Assembly: GCF_000091305.1 (NCBI RefSeq)
Contig: NC_013929.1
Location: 5,580,001 to 5,644,000, forward strand
Direction of reading: 5' to 3'
DNA from: Streptomyces scabiei 87.22
Lineage (GTDB): Bacteria; Actinomycetota; Actinomycetes; Streptomycetales; Streptomycetaceae
DNA length: 64,000 bases
Shown here: one piece after another, positions 35,961-43,785 of the stretch
Numbering within the stretch: position 1 is the stretch's first letter
How the letters are laid out: the number at the start of each line of letters is the position of its first letter
Notes under the pieces: model-generated
Told to the model about the DNA's origin: nothing
Database searches by the model: none
What the model saw: the letters and a program-made list of their open reading frames with translations, nothing else
Position numbers and translations under genes: made by a program

Positions 35961-36103
35961 CTCATCCAGAGGGGCAGAGGGATACGGCCCGATGAAGCCC
36001 CGGCAACCCTCCAGCCGGTCTGACCACGTCGTCGTGGTGAGGCTCCCGGCTCGGGAAGGTGCCAAATCCGTCTCGCGGCGAAGTGCGCCGCGAGGAAGAT
36101 GAG
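35961..36103 (+). ncRNA. SAM-I (S-box) riboswitch upstream of thrC
   Basis: P1 is CTCATC (35961-35966) with GATGAG (36098-36103). The conserved core follows: CAGAGGGGCAGAGGGA, then GATGAAGCCCCGGCAACC, GGTGCCAA and the closing GATGAG. The P3 (GTCTGACCACGTCGTCGTGG) and P4 (CTCGCGGCG ... CGCCGCGAG) hairpins are also present. The 3' P1 strand merges with GAGGAG, the likely ribosome binding region, so SAM binding could hide it. thrC competes with methionine synthesis for O-phosphohomoserine, which fits SAM control. Confidence 0.88.
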
Positions 36104-36122
36104 GAGAAAGGGCCTCGCCTCC

Positions 36123-37415
36123 ATGGCTGCGCAGACTGTTGCAAGCACCACCGACTCCCCCTCCACAGTAGACCTCGGCCCGGCCGCCGCACTGAGCTGT
36201 CGTGAGTGCGGTCACCGCGTCCCCCTCGGACCGGTCTTCGCCTGCGAGGAGTGTTTCGGGCCGCTGGAGATCGCGTACGACTACTCCGCGTACGACACGG
36301 AGGAGCTGCGCAAGCGGATCGAGTCCGGGCCGGCGAACATCTGGCGGTACGCGCCCCTGCTGCCCGTCCCGGCCGACGTGGCGACCAAGCCGAACATCAA
36401 TCCCGGCTGGACCCAGCTCGTGCAGGCCGACAACCTGGCCGCCGCGCTCGGCGTCGACGCCGGAAAGCTCTTCGTCAAGGACGACTCCGGCAACCCCACG
36501 CACTCCTTCAAGGACCGTGTCGTCGCCCAGGCGCTGGAGGCGGCCCGCGCCTTCGGCTTCACCACGCTGTCCTGCTCCTCCACGGGCAACCTGGCCGGTG
36601 CCGTCGGCGCCGCCGCCGCCCGCGCCGGCTTCCGGTCCTGCGTGTTCATCCCGCACGACCTGGAGCAGGGCAAGGTCGTCATGGCCGCGGTCTACGGCGG
36701 CGAGCTGGTCGGCATCGAGGGCAACTACGACGACGTGAACCGCTTCTGCTCCGAGCTGATCGGCGACCCGGCCGGCGAGGGCTGGGGCTTCGTGAACGTC
36801 AACCTGCGGCCGTACTACGCGGAGGGCTCCAAGACCCTGGCGTACGAGATCTGCGAGCAGCTCGGCTGGCAGCTCCCCGACCAGCTGGTCGTGCCGATCG
36901 CCTCCGGGTCGCAGCTCACCAAGATCGACAAGGGGCTGCAGGAGCTGATCAAGCTCGGGCTCGTCGAGGACAAGCCGTACAAGATCTTCGGTGCGCAGGC
37001 CGAGGGCTGCTCGCCGGTGTCGGTGGCCTTCAAGGCCGGGCACGACGTGGTGCGGCCGCAGAAGCCGAACACCATCGCGAAGTCGCTGGCGATCGGCAAC
37101 CCGGCGGACGGGCCGTACGTGCTCGACATCGCGCGGCGGACCGGCGGGGCCGTGGAGGACGTGACGGACGAGCAGGTCGTCGAGGCGATCAAGCTGCTCG
37201 CGCGGACCGAGGGGATCTTCGCCGAGACCGCCGGTGGTGTGACCGTCGGCGTGACGAAGAAGCTGATCGAGGACGGGCTGCTGGACCCGACGCTCACCAC
37301 GGTCGTGCTCAACACGGGGGACGGCCTCAAGACGCTGGACGCGGTGGCGGGGACGGGGCTCACCGCCACCATCCGGCCCAGCCTTGATTCGTTCCGTGAG
37401 GCCGGCCTTGTCTAA
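36123..37415 (+). CDS. thrC: Threonine synthase
   Basis: 430 aa from the ATG at MAAQTVASTTDSP; an ATG 24 nt earlier (36099) lies inside the riboswitch P1 stem and is less likely. A zinc-ribbon-like N-terminus (LSCRECGHRVPLG ... FACEECFGPLE) precedes the type II PLP fold with the Schiff-base Lys in HSFKDRVVAQAL. SSTGNLAGAVGAAAARAG forms the phosphate pocket. ThrC converts O-phosphohomoserine to threonine. Translation may be switched by the upstream SAM riboswitch. A ThiS-like carrier gene follows after a repeat spacer. Confidence 0.94.
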   Translation: MAAQTVASTTDSPSTVDLGPAAALSCRECGHRVPLGPVFACEECFGPLEIAYDYSAYDTEELRKRIESGPANIWRYAPLLPVPADVATKPNINPGWTQLVQADNLAAALGVDAGKLFVKDDSGNPTHSFKDRVVAQALEAARAFGFTTLSCSSTGNLAGAVGAAAARAGFRSCVFIPHDLEQGKVVMAAVYGGELVGIEGNYDDVNRFCSELIGDPAGEGWGFVNVNLRPYYAEGSKTLAYEICEQLGWQLPDQLVVPIASGSQLTKIDKGLQELIKLGLVEDKPYKIFGAQAEGCSPVSVAFKAGHDVVRPQKPNTIAKSLAIGNPADGPYVLDIARRTGGAVEDVTDEQVVEAIKLLARTEGIFAETAGGVTVGVTKKLIEDGLLDPTLTTVVLNTGDGLKTLDAVAGTGLTATIRPSLDSFREAGLV

Positions 37416-37441
37416 GGACTGGTAGTCGTTCGTCCGCGGCC

Positions 37442-37502
37442 TGTGGGGGCTGGTCGCGCCCACGCGGCGGTAGCCGCACATCTGACTCAGCCCCGCGCCC
37501 CT
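37442..37502 (+). repeat. Long variant of the intergenic element (copy E)
   Basis: Begins like the others (TGTGGGGGCTGGTCGCGC) and ends CCCCGCGCCCCTA. The central AGTT of the standard element is replaced by about 30 nt containing the hairpin GCGGCGGTAGCCGC. It lies in the 119-nt thrC to ThiS-like spacer and has no inverted partner. Confidence 0.65.
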
Positions 37503-37534
37503 AACTCTTCTGCACTGACCGGAGGTCACACGTC

Positions 37535-37810
37535 ATGAGCGTTTCCGTCCGCATCCCCACCATTCTTCGCACCTACACCGGCGGACAGGCCGAGGTCGCC
37601 GCGGAGGGCGGCACCCTCGCCGAGGTCATCGCCGATCTGGAGAAGAACCACAACGGGATCGCCGCCCGCGTTCTCGACGACCAGGGCAAGCTGCGGCGGT
37701 TCGTGAACGTGTACGTGAACGACGACGACGTCCGGTTCGAGCAGGGGCTGGAGACGGTGACGCCGGACGGCGCGGGCGTGTCGATCATTCCGGCCGTCGC
37801 CGGTGGCTGA
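37535..37810 (+). CDS. MoaD/ThiS-family sulfur carrier (CysO-like)
   Basis: 91 aa with the beta-grasp ubiquitin-like fold. Start region MSVSVRIPTILRTYTGG, conserved FVNVYVNDDDVRFEQGLET, and the C-terminal di-glycine (VAGG) to which sulfur is attached. In mycobacteria CysO gives sulfide to CysM for cysteine synthesis and is trimmed by Mec+. Those partners are not in the window, so a role in thiamine, molybdopterin or cysteine synthesis cannot be fixed. GGAGGT upstream is a strong ribosome binding site. Confidence 0.86.
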   Translation: MSVSVRIPTILRTYTGGQAEVAAEGGTLAEVIADLEKNHNGIAARVLDDQGKLRRFVNVYVNDDDVRFEQGLETVTPDGAGVSIIPAVAGG

Positions 37811-37870
37811 CCCCCGGTCCGTACCGGTCGGTAGTAACCGTCGGTAACTTCGATTACCGAGCGTTCATCG

Positions 37871-37907
37871 AATTGCCCCCTCCGTGAGAGAAGCGGAGGG
37901 GGCAATT
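37871..37907 (+). terminator. Terminator of the thrC/sulfur-carrier unit
   Basis: Perfect 14-bp stem AATTGCCCCCTCCG / CGGAGGGGGCAATT around a 9-nt loop, followed by CTCTATGG. It is 60 nt after the carrier gene. Confidence 0.8.
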
Positions 37908-38272
37908 CTCTATGGTTGAGCACTGTAGAGTTGGGGAACCCGGTGCGATCACCGTAGTGATTCCATGCCGGACGCATATGTGATTCCGCCGCGCGCCCTA
38001 TATGAAGTAGCCAAAGTGTGCAGGGCATTTGCGTGTTTCGCTCCTTTTATGGGGCCCGACTTGCCCTGAATTCGGGCGAATTGTTCGTACATTCCCGACC
38101 GGTCGTGTCCAGATTTCTCGTCCGATTGACCTGTTGCAGAGGGCAGTTGGACAGATACATTCGGCCGCGGTCGACGCGTTCCGGCGCACACCCCCAACCG
38201 TTGGGGGGTGAGGTCTGACCCGGATCCGCGAAGTGTGGATCTGTGCAAGGGCCAGTAATAGGGGAGTTAGGC
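37908..38272 (+). other. Upstream and leader region of the cold-shock gene
   Basis: 365 nt with no supported gene, lower in G+C than the neighbourhood. A candidate -35 (TTGACC) lies at 38126-38131 and a -10-like GATACA further on. A hairpin ACCCCCAAC-CG-TTGGGGGGT (38189-38209) sits in the presumed 5' leader. Cold-shock mRNAs often have long structured leaders, so the hairpin may be a thermosensitive element. This is inference. Confidence 0.5.
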
Positions 38273-38479
38273 ATGGCTCAGGGCACCGTCAAGTGGTTCA
38301 ACGCGGAGAAGGGGTACGGCTTCATCGCGGTCGACGGTGGTGCGGATGTATTCGTCCACTACAGCGCGATTCAGATGGACGGCTACCGCACCCTGGAAGA
38401 GGGCCAGCGGGTCGAGTTCGAGATCTCGCAGGGTCAGAAGGGGCCGCAGGCGGACATGGTCCGGCTCGCGGCCGGCTGA
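38273..38479 (+). CDS. Cold-shock protein (CspA family)
   Basis: 68 aa, the usual single cold-shock domain. RNP1 is KGYGFIAVD and RNP2 is VFVHYSAI; the protein starts GTVKWFNAEKGYGF. It binds single-stranded RNA and DNA as a chaperone. GGGGAG 6 nt upstream of the ATG is a good ribosome binding site. In S. coelicolor a scoF-type csp gene precedes groEL2 as here, but paralogues are many, so no symbol is given. Confidence 0.95.
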   Translation: MAQGTVKWFNAEKGYGFIAVDGGADVFVHYSAIQMDGYRTLEEGQRVEFEISQGQKGPQADMVRLAAG

Positions 38480-38525
38480 AGTACGCGCCGGGTTTCAACG
38501 CAGCGACGTTCTTCGTTCTTCATAG

Positions 38526-38567
38526 GAGGGCTCGCACCCCGCTCCGGGGTGCGAGCCCTCTTGTGTG
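38526..38567 (+). terminator. Terminator of the cold-shock gene
   Basis: GAGGGCTCGCACCCC / GGGGTGCGAGCCCTC (15-bp perfect stem, loop GCTCC) followed by TTGTGTG, 46 nt after the stop codon. Confidence 0.88.
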
Positions 38568-38679
38568 CGCGGGCCCTCTGGGTGCGCACAGGCCCTCGAA
38601 CCGGCCCCGGCAGGGGTGCGCACCGGGGGTCGCGCACGGGGCGCGGGGGGCGCGTTCACCTGCGGATCATCGAGAGGCG

Positions 38680-38706
38680 CTTGCACTCGCAGGGGGCGAG
38701 TGCTAA
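38680..38706 (+). promoter_or_regulatory. CIRCE element 1 upstream of groEL2
   Basis: CTTGCACTC, 9 nt, GAGTGCTAA: the HrcA-binding inverted repeat TTAGCACTC-N9-GAGTGCTAA with two changes in the left arm. It is 163 nt upstream of the groEL2 ATG. Confidence 0.88.
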
Positions 38707-38715
38707 TCATTGGCG

Positions 38716-38742
38716 TTAGCACTCTGAAGGTGAGAGTGACAA
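38716..38742 (+). promoter_or_regulatory. CIRCE element 2 upstream of groEL2
   Basis: TTAGCACTC, 9 nt, GAGTGACAA: a perfect left arm and a partly degenerate right arm. It lies 9 nt after element 1, so HrcA could bind both. The promoter is probably between or just before them. Confidence 0.8.
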
Positions 38743-38868
38743 CGAGGACCGGGTCGGCGAGGCCCGCAAGCCGGGTGGGGCAAGGAACCACGAGGCAGGC
38801 AGGCCGTCCGTCGCGGGCGCCAGCGCGGTCCGGAGCAATCCACCCCCTGTCCGGGAGGACCACTTCAC

Positions 38869-40491
38869 ATGGCCAAGATCATCGCGTTCGACGAGGAGGC
38901 ACGGCGCGGCCTCGAGCGCGGCATGAACCAGCTCGCGGACGCCGTCAAGGTGACGCTCGGCCCCAAGGGCCGCAACGTCGTCCTCGAGAAGAAGTGGGGC
39001 GCCCCCACGATCACCAACGATGGTGTCTCCATCGCCAAGGAGATCGAGCTCGAGGACCCGTACGAGAAGATCGGCGCCGAGCTGGTCAAGGAAGTCGCCA
39101 AGAAGACGGACGACGTCGCCGGTGACGGTACGACCACCGCGACCGTTCTCGCCCAGGCGCTCGTACGCGAGGGCCTGCGCAACGTCGCCGCCGGTGCCAA
39201 CCCGATGGCTCTCAAGCGCGGCATCGAGAAGGCCGTCGAGGCCGTCTCCGGCGCCCTGCTGGAGCAGGCGAAGGATGTCGAGACCAAGGAGCAGATCGCT
39301 TCCACGGCCTCCATCTCCGCCGCCGACACCCAGATCGGCGAGCTCATCGCCGAGGCGATGGACAAGGTCGGCAAGGAAGGCGTCATCACCGTCGAGGAGT
39401 CCCAGACCTTCGGTCTGGAGCTGGAGCTCACCGAGGGTATGCGCTTCGACAAGGGCTACATCTCGGCGTACTTCGCCACCGACATGGAGCGGATGGAGGC
39501 GTCGCTCGACGACCCGTACATCCTGATCGCCAACTCCAAGATCGGTTCCGTCAAGGACCTGCTCCCGCTCCTGGAGAAGGTCATGCAGTCGGGCAAGCCG
39601 CTGCTGATCATCGCCGAGGACGTCGAGGGCGAGGCCCTGTCGACCCTGGTCGTCAACAAGATCCGTGGCACCTTCAAGTCCGTCGCCGTCAAGGCCCCGG
39701 GCTTCGGCGACCGCCGCAAGGCGATGCTGAACGACATCGCCATCCTCACCGGCGGCGAGGTGATCTCCGAGGAGGTCGGCCTCAAGCTGGAGAACACCAC
39801 GATCGATCTGCTGGGCCGCGCCCGCAAGGTCGTCATCACCAAGGACGAGACCACGATCGTCGACGGGGCCGGCTCCTCGGAGCAGGTCCAGGGCCGGGTC
39901 AACCAGATCCGCGCCGAGATCGAGAACAGCGACTCGGACTACGACCGCGAGAAGCTCCAGGAGCGCCTGGCGAAGCTCGCGGGCGGCGTGGCCGTCATCA
40001 AGGCCGGTGCCGCGACCGAGGTCGAGCTCAAGGAGCGCAAGCACCGCATCGAGGACGCCGTTCGCAACGCGAAGGCGGCCGTCGAGGAGGGCATCGTCGC
40101 CGGTGGTGGCGTGGCCCTGCTGCAGGCATCCTCGGTCTTCGAGAAGCTGGAGCTGTCGGGTGACGAGGCGACCGGCGCCAACGCCGTGAAGCTCGCCCTG
40201 GAGGCCCCGCTCAAGCAGATCGCCGTCAACGGTGGCCTGGAGGGCGGTGTCATCGTCGAGAAGGTGCGCAACCTCCCCGTCGGTCACGGCCTGAACGCCG
40301 CGACCGGTGAGTACGTCGACATGATCGCCGAGGGCATCATCGACCCGGCGAAGGTCACGCGCTCCGCGCTGCAGAACGCGGCCTCCATCGCCGCGCTCTT
40401 CCTCACCACCGAGGCCGTCATCGCCGACAAGCCGGAGAAGGCCGCCGCGCCCGCCGGCGGCGGCATGCCGGGCGGTGACATGGACTTCTGA
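38869..40491 (+). CDS. groEL2: 60-kDa chaperonin GroEL2
   Basis: 540 aa. Typical GroEL sequence throughout: VTLGPKGRNVVLEKKWGAP near residue 24, VAGDGTTTATVLAQAL with the ATP-site Asp, and a C-terminus of GGGMPGGDMDF. The tail is Gly/Met-rich rather than His-rich, the mark of the essential-type GroEL2. No groES precedes it, as expected for the solitary second copy of Streptomyces. HrcA control is indicated by two CIRCE sites. GGGAGGACC lies before the ATG. Confidence 0.97.
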   Translation: MAKIIAFDEEARRGLERGMNQLADAVKVTLGPKGRNVVLEKKWGAPTITNDGVSIAKEIELEDPYEKIGAELVKEVAKKTDDVAGDGTTTATVLAQALVREGLRNVAAGANPMALKRGIEKAVEAVSGALLEQAKDVETKEQIASTASISAADTQIGELIAEAMDKVGKEGVITVEESQTFGLELELTEGMRFDKGYISAYFATDMERMEASLDDPYILIANSKIGSVKDLLPLLEKVMQSGKPLLIIAEDVEGEALSTLVVNKIRGTFKSVAVKAPGFGDRRKAMLNDIAILTGGEVISEEVGLKLENTTIDLLGRARKVVITKDETTIVDGAGSSEQVQGRVNQIRAEIENSDSDYDREKLQERLAKLAGGVAVIKAGAATEVELKERKHRIEDAVRNAKAAVEEGIVAGGGVALLQASSVFEKLELSGDEATGANAVKLALEAPLKQIAVNGGLEGGVIVEKVRNLPVGHGLNAATGEYVDMIAEGIIDPAKVTRSALQNAASIAALFLTTEAVIADKPEKAAAPAGGGMPGGDMDF

Positions 40492-40521
40492 TCGACCCCG
40501 GTCGATCACCGTCCTTCAGTA

Positions 40522-40563
40522 CCGAGGGCGGCACTCCCTGGACACAGGGGGTGCCGCCCTCGG
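40522..40563 (+). terminator. Terminator of groEL2
   Basis: CCGAGGGCGGCAC ... GTGCCGCCCTCGG, 13-bp perfect outer stem with a further inner CCCTG/CAGGG pairing. It starts 30 nt after the stop codon. Confidence 0.85.
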
Positions 40564-40706
40564 GCGTGTCCGGGGTCACATCGGAGGCGGGGGCGGGGGC
40601 GGAATGCCGGGGCGGGCGGGGCGGTTGTCCGGAGGGTGGCTATATGCACGCGCATGTAATGCGAGTCACCCGCTTGTTCCATCCGTTCGTCCCGAGGAGC
40701 CCTCAC

Positions 40707-41828
40707 GTGACCACCGCCTCCACCTCCCGTGCCGCCGAGGTACTGTCCCGGCCCGTCACGATCAACGGTCTGACCGTTCCGAACCGGATCGCCATGGCGC
40801 CCATGACGCGCACGTTCTCGCCCGGCGGTGTGCCGGGGCCGGACGTGGCCGCGTACTACGGGCGGCGGGCCGCCGCGGGCGTCGGTCTGATCGTGACCGA
40901 GGGGACCTACATCGGGCACGAGACCGCCGGTGACCTGGACAACGTGCCGAGGTTCGCCGGTGAGGAGCAGCTAGCGGGGTGGGCGAAGGTCGCGGAGGCG
41001 GTGCACGCCCACGGCGGCACGATCGTCCCGCAGCTGTGGCACATCGGGGCCGTCCGGCGGCAGGGACAGCTCTTCCCCGACGCGCCGGTCCTCGGCCCGT
41101 CCGGGCTGCGGGTCGACGGCACCGAGGCCGAGGGCGGCCGGGCCATGACGCAGGCCGACATCGACGAGGTCGTCGAGGCGTTCGCCAAGTCCGCCGCCGA
41201 GGCCGAGCGCATCGGCATGGACGGTGTCGAGCTGCACGGCGCCCACGGCTATCTCATCGACCAGTTCCTCTGGGAGCGCACCAACCGCCGCACGGACGCC
41301 TACGGCGGTGATCTCGTCGCCCGGACGAAGTTCGCGGCGGAGGTCGTGGCGGCCGTGCGGGACTCGGTGTCGGCCGGCTTCCCCGTCATCTTCCGCTACT
41401 CGCAGTGGAAGCAGGACGGGTACGACGCGCGCCTCGCCGACACGCCCGAGGAGCTGGAGGCGCTGCTCAGCCCGCTCGTCGCGGCCGGCGTCGACGCCTT
41501 CCACGCGTCCACCCGCCGCTACTGGCAGGCGGAGTTCGAGGGCTCCGAGCTGAACCTCGCGGGCTGGACGAAGAAGCTCACCGGCAAGCCCGCCATCACG
41601 GTCGGCTCGGTCGGCCTGGACGGCGAGTTCCTCACCGCGTTCGCCGGTGAGGGCGCGTCGGCGAAGGGGATCGACGACCTGCTGAACAGCCTGGAGGCCG
41701 AGGAGTTCGACCTCGTCGCCGTGGGCCGCGCGCTCCTCCAGGACCCGCAGTGGGCCGCGAAGGTCCTCGACGGCCGCTTCGACGAACTGAAGGCGTTCCA
41801 GCCGGCGGCGCTGACCTCGCTCAGCTGA
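40707..41828 (+). CDS. Old yellow enzyme family NADH:flavin oxidoreductase
   Basis: 373 aa from GTG, chosen for GAGGAG 7 nt upstream; the open frame begins earlier without support. TIM barrel with FMN: NRIAMAPMTRTFSPGG, the substrate motif QLWHIGAV, and GVELHGAHGYLIDQFLW followed by NRRTDAYGG. Such enzymes reduce activated C=C bonds (enones, nitro-olefins). Natural substrate is unknown. It sits between the groEL2 terminator and a convergent Uma2 gene, so it is monocistronic. Confidence 0.9.
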   Translation: MTTASTSRAAEVLSRPVTINGLTVPNRIAMAPMTRTFSPGGVPGPDVAAYYGRRAAAGVGLIVTEGTYIGHETAGDLDNVPRFAGEEQLAGWAKVAEAVHAHGGTIVPQLWHIGAVRRQGQLFPDAPVLGPSGLRVDGTEAEGGRAMTQADIDEVVEAFAKSAAEAERIGMDGVELHGAHGYLIDQFLWERTNRRTDAYGGDLVARTKFAAEVVAAVRDSVSAGFPVIFRYSQWKQDGYDARLADTPEELEALLSPLVAAGVDAFHASTRRYWQAEFEGSELNLAGWTKKLTGKPAITVGSVGLDGEFLTAFAGEGASAKGIDDLLNSLEAEEFDLVAVGRALLQDPQWAAKVLDGRFDELKAFQPAALTSLS

Positions 41829-41849
41829 GGCGGGGGCCGGGCCCGCGGG

Positions 41850-42530
41850 TCAGTCGGCGTAGTCCTTGAGCTTCTCGGTGTCCAAGGTGATGTTCACGGG
41901 CGCCGGGAGCTCGACGGTCGCGCCCCACGCGCAGGACTCGGTCCGCCGGTACCGTCCGTCCTTCGGTTCGCTGAACACGGTGACGGTGGTGTGGTCGCGG
42001 TCGATGAGGAGGTAGACGGGGATCTCGGCCGCCGCGTAGCCGAGGGGCTTGTCGACGCGGTCGCGCTGGTCGGTGTCGCGGTCGTGGGAGGTGATCTCCA
42101 CGGCCATGAGGGCGCCGTCCGGGGTGGACCACTCACGGTCATGCACGAAGTGATCGACCGGTGCCAGGAATCCGTCGGTGCGAGCGCGGCCCTTCCGGTA
42201 GGCCTCTGCCTTCACACCACGCTCGGGCGCGAGGTCCAGATCGGGCCGTTGCTGCATGCACTGGCGTAGCAACCACATGAAGATCGACGTGTGCTTGCCG
42301 TCCGGCACTGCCTTGACCTCTACTTTTCCGTTGATGTACTCAAGCCGCACGGTTTCGGGAGCCGCTGCGGCCAGCTCCTCGAACTCGTCGACGTCGAGCG
42401 GGCCGTGCCGGACACACAGCCTCCCGCCGAGGAACTCCAGCCGGTTCCGCAGCTCTCTGGGGGCCCTGCGGACGAGTTCCTCGAAGTCCTCGACGGACAT
42501 CTGCGGGCGCTCAGCGGTGTCAGGGGTCAT
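41850..42530 (-). CDS. Uma2-family endonuclease-like protein with duplicated N-terminal motif
   Basis: 226 aa from ATG with AAGGAGG 8 nt upstream. The Uma2 (DUF820) PD-(D/E)XK-like core is visible: TDGFLAPVDHF, MAVEITS and KPLGYAAAEIPVYLLIDRD. The N-terminus contains the family's opening helix twice: VEDFEELVRRAP (near residue 12) and VDEFEELAAAAP (near 46), each followed by RLEFLGGRLCV or RLEYINGKVEV. Uma2 proteins are hugely expanded in Streptomyces and cyanobacteria; nuclease activity is predicted from the fold but the biological role is unknown. Confidence 0.85.
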   Translation of the reverse strand: MTPDTAERPQMSVEDFEELVRRAPRELRNRLEFLGGRLCVRHGPLDVDEFEELAAAAPETVRLEYINGKVEVKAVPDGKHTSIFMWLLRQCMQQRPDLDLAPERGVKAEAYRKGRARTDGFLAPVDHFVHDREWSTPDGALMAVEITSHDRDTDQRDRVDKPLGYAAAEIPVYLLIDRDHTTVTVFSEPKDGRYRRTESCAWGATVELPAPVNITLDTEKLKDYAD

Positions 42531-42589
42531 GGTGTCGCCTCCTTCCTCCCATCGTGCCCCGGAGTGATGGCGGCGGACCGTAGGAGCGG

Positions 42590-43453
42590 TCATACGGGTG
42601 TCCTTTCGCGGGGCTGTGGTGACATCGCCGCTCGGATCCGGGACGCGTGGGTGCGGACCGCGGCTGCGGAGAGGGCCGTGTAGGGGCGGGCGGGGGCGCG
42701 TTCGCCCCGGCAGGCGCCGCACATTCCGCCCGGGAGGGCCTCCGGAGGACCCGGTGTGCCGCACTCGCCGCACTCCAGCATGCGCGGCGGCGGGGGTACG
42801 GGGTCGGGTGCGGGCGCCGGTTCCGGGGGCAGCTTGGCGAGGAGGCGGGTGCGCAGGAGGGCGGCCGGGCTGTGGACGGGGGCCGGGAGGCCGGAGACCA
42901 GGGCCCGGCGGATCACCTCGTCGGTCGCGCCCCGCTCGAACCACGGCAGCAGCAGTGGAGCCAGTTCCGCGCAGTCCGACTGGGAGAGGGAGAGCGCGGG
43001 GGTCTCCCGGCCCAGGGCCGCGAGGAGGATGTGCGCGCGGGAGCGGGTCGGCGGTGGCTTGTACGACTCCTCCGGTACGTCACCCCGGGTGAACCTCGCC
43101 CACCAGTCGTCGTCGCGCGCGGTACGAGAGAACCACGTTCGGGTGATCCAGTGCGCGGTGCCCGACACGGCGGTCAGATGTTCGCGCCCCCGGCGCAAGT
43201 GCCCCGCCGCCTGCAGCCTGTTGAGGGCGGTCCGCAGGGCGCACTGCCCGTACGGCAGCTCCTTGGCCAGCGTCTTCACGCTGATGTCGGCGCCGTCGGG
43301 GAGGCGGTCGAGGTACGCGGCGATCGCCGCCTCGCGGGGGAGAAGGTCCGCGAAGTCGTGTGCGGTGCGCGGGAGTTGACCGGGCGCGGCGCGTTTGCCG
43401 TAGCCCGGGGCGGCCCTGGGGTGGCGATGCGGAGGGTGAGGGTCCGCGTGCAC
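42590..43453 (-). CDS. HTH-type protein with C-terminal zinc-ribbon-like motif
   Basis: 287 aa from a GTG chosen as the closest start before the conserved YGKRAAPGQLPRTAHDFADL; a GTG 36 nt earlier is possible. A winged-helix segment follows (SVKTLAKELPYGQCALRTAL with RLQAAGHLRR). The C-terminus has CGECGTPGPPEALPGGMCGAC, a four-cysteine knuckle. This family is frequent in Streptomyces, often near accessory genes. Its promoter carries a palindrome and a leader hairpin, suggesting autoregulation and attenuation. Targets are unknown. Confidence 0.72.
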   Translation of the reverse strand: MHADPHPPHRHPRAAPGYGKRAAPGQLPRTAHDFADLLPREAAIAAYLDRLPDGADISVKTLAKELPYGQCALRTALNRLQAAGHLRRGREHLTAVSGTAHWITRTWFSRTARDDDWWARFTRGDVPEESYKPPPTRSRAHILLAALGRETPALSLSQSDCAELAPLLLPWFERGATDEVIRRALVSGLPAPVHSPAALLRTRLLAKLPPEPAPAPDPVPPPPRMLECGECGTPGPPEALPGGMCGACRGERAPARPYTALSAAAVRTHASRIRAAMSPQPRERTPV

Positions 43454-43520
43454 GGGTCGGAGTGCAGCACTAAAGTTGGCAGCAGCCACGGGATCGCCTG
43501 TGTTTCGATCTCGGAGGTCA

Positions 43521-43556
43521 AGCCCCCGCAGGTGTTGGTAGCACCTGGCGGGGGCT
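43521..43556 (-). promoter_or_regulatory. Leader hairpin of the HTH gene
   Basis: AGCCCCCGCAGGTG / CACCTGGCGGGGGCT, a 14-bp GC stem with one bulge. On the minus strand it sits near the start of the transcript, before the HTH gene. It lacks a U-tract on that strand, so attenuation or mRNA stabilisation is more likely than simple termination. Confidence 0.55.
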
Positions 43557-43574
43557 GTTTCGTCTGCGGGCACC

Positions 43575-43602
43575 GTATCAGCAACGTCACGTTGCGTTGC
43601 AA
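43575..43602 (-). promoter_or_regulatory. Promoter and palindromic operator of the HTH gene
   Basis: On the minus strand, TTGCAA (-35), 17 nt, GATACG (-10). The spacer contains the perfect palindrome GCAACGT-G-ACGTTGC (43581-43595). A repressor bound there would block the promoter; the adjacent HTH protein is the obvious candidate. Confidence 0.6.
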
Positions 43603-43785
43603 GTCGACCGCATGCCGTCAACTTGCCGGGTGGGAGGGTGGGTTGAGGCCCACCTCCCGTTCCTTGAAAAGAGGGCTCGGGGCTGACGGCTTGAGCTTCG
43701 GGGGCCGCGGCGGGAGGCATCGGTGAAATTCTGTTCGAGCAATAGGTGTTGGTGTAGCAGGCGTTGGTGACGGACGGGGGGCCTG

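Noticed and set aside
37442..37502. Independent insertion in the thrC spacer
   Set aside because: The 30-bp middle lacks terminal repeats or target duplication of its own, and from memory this long variant is a recurrent form of the element, so it is treated as a variant rather than an insertion.
38018..38218. Small frames in the leader of the cold-shock gene
   Set aside because: Several overlapping frames of about 60 codons on both strands have no ribosome site or family similarity; the region behaves as a promoter and leader.
38716..40509. 597-codon open frame antisense to groEL2
   Set aside because: Fully antisense to a complete, highly conserved GroEL; the translation is repetitive L/D/G/V-rich text typical of the reverse of high-G+C coding DNA, with no ribosome binding site or family motif.
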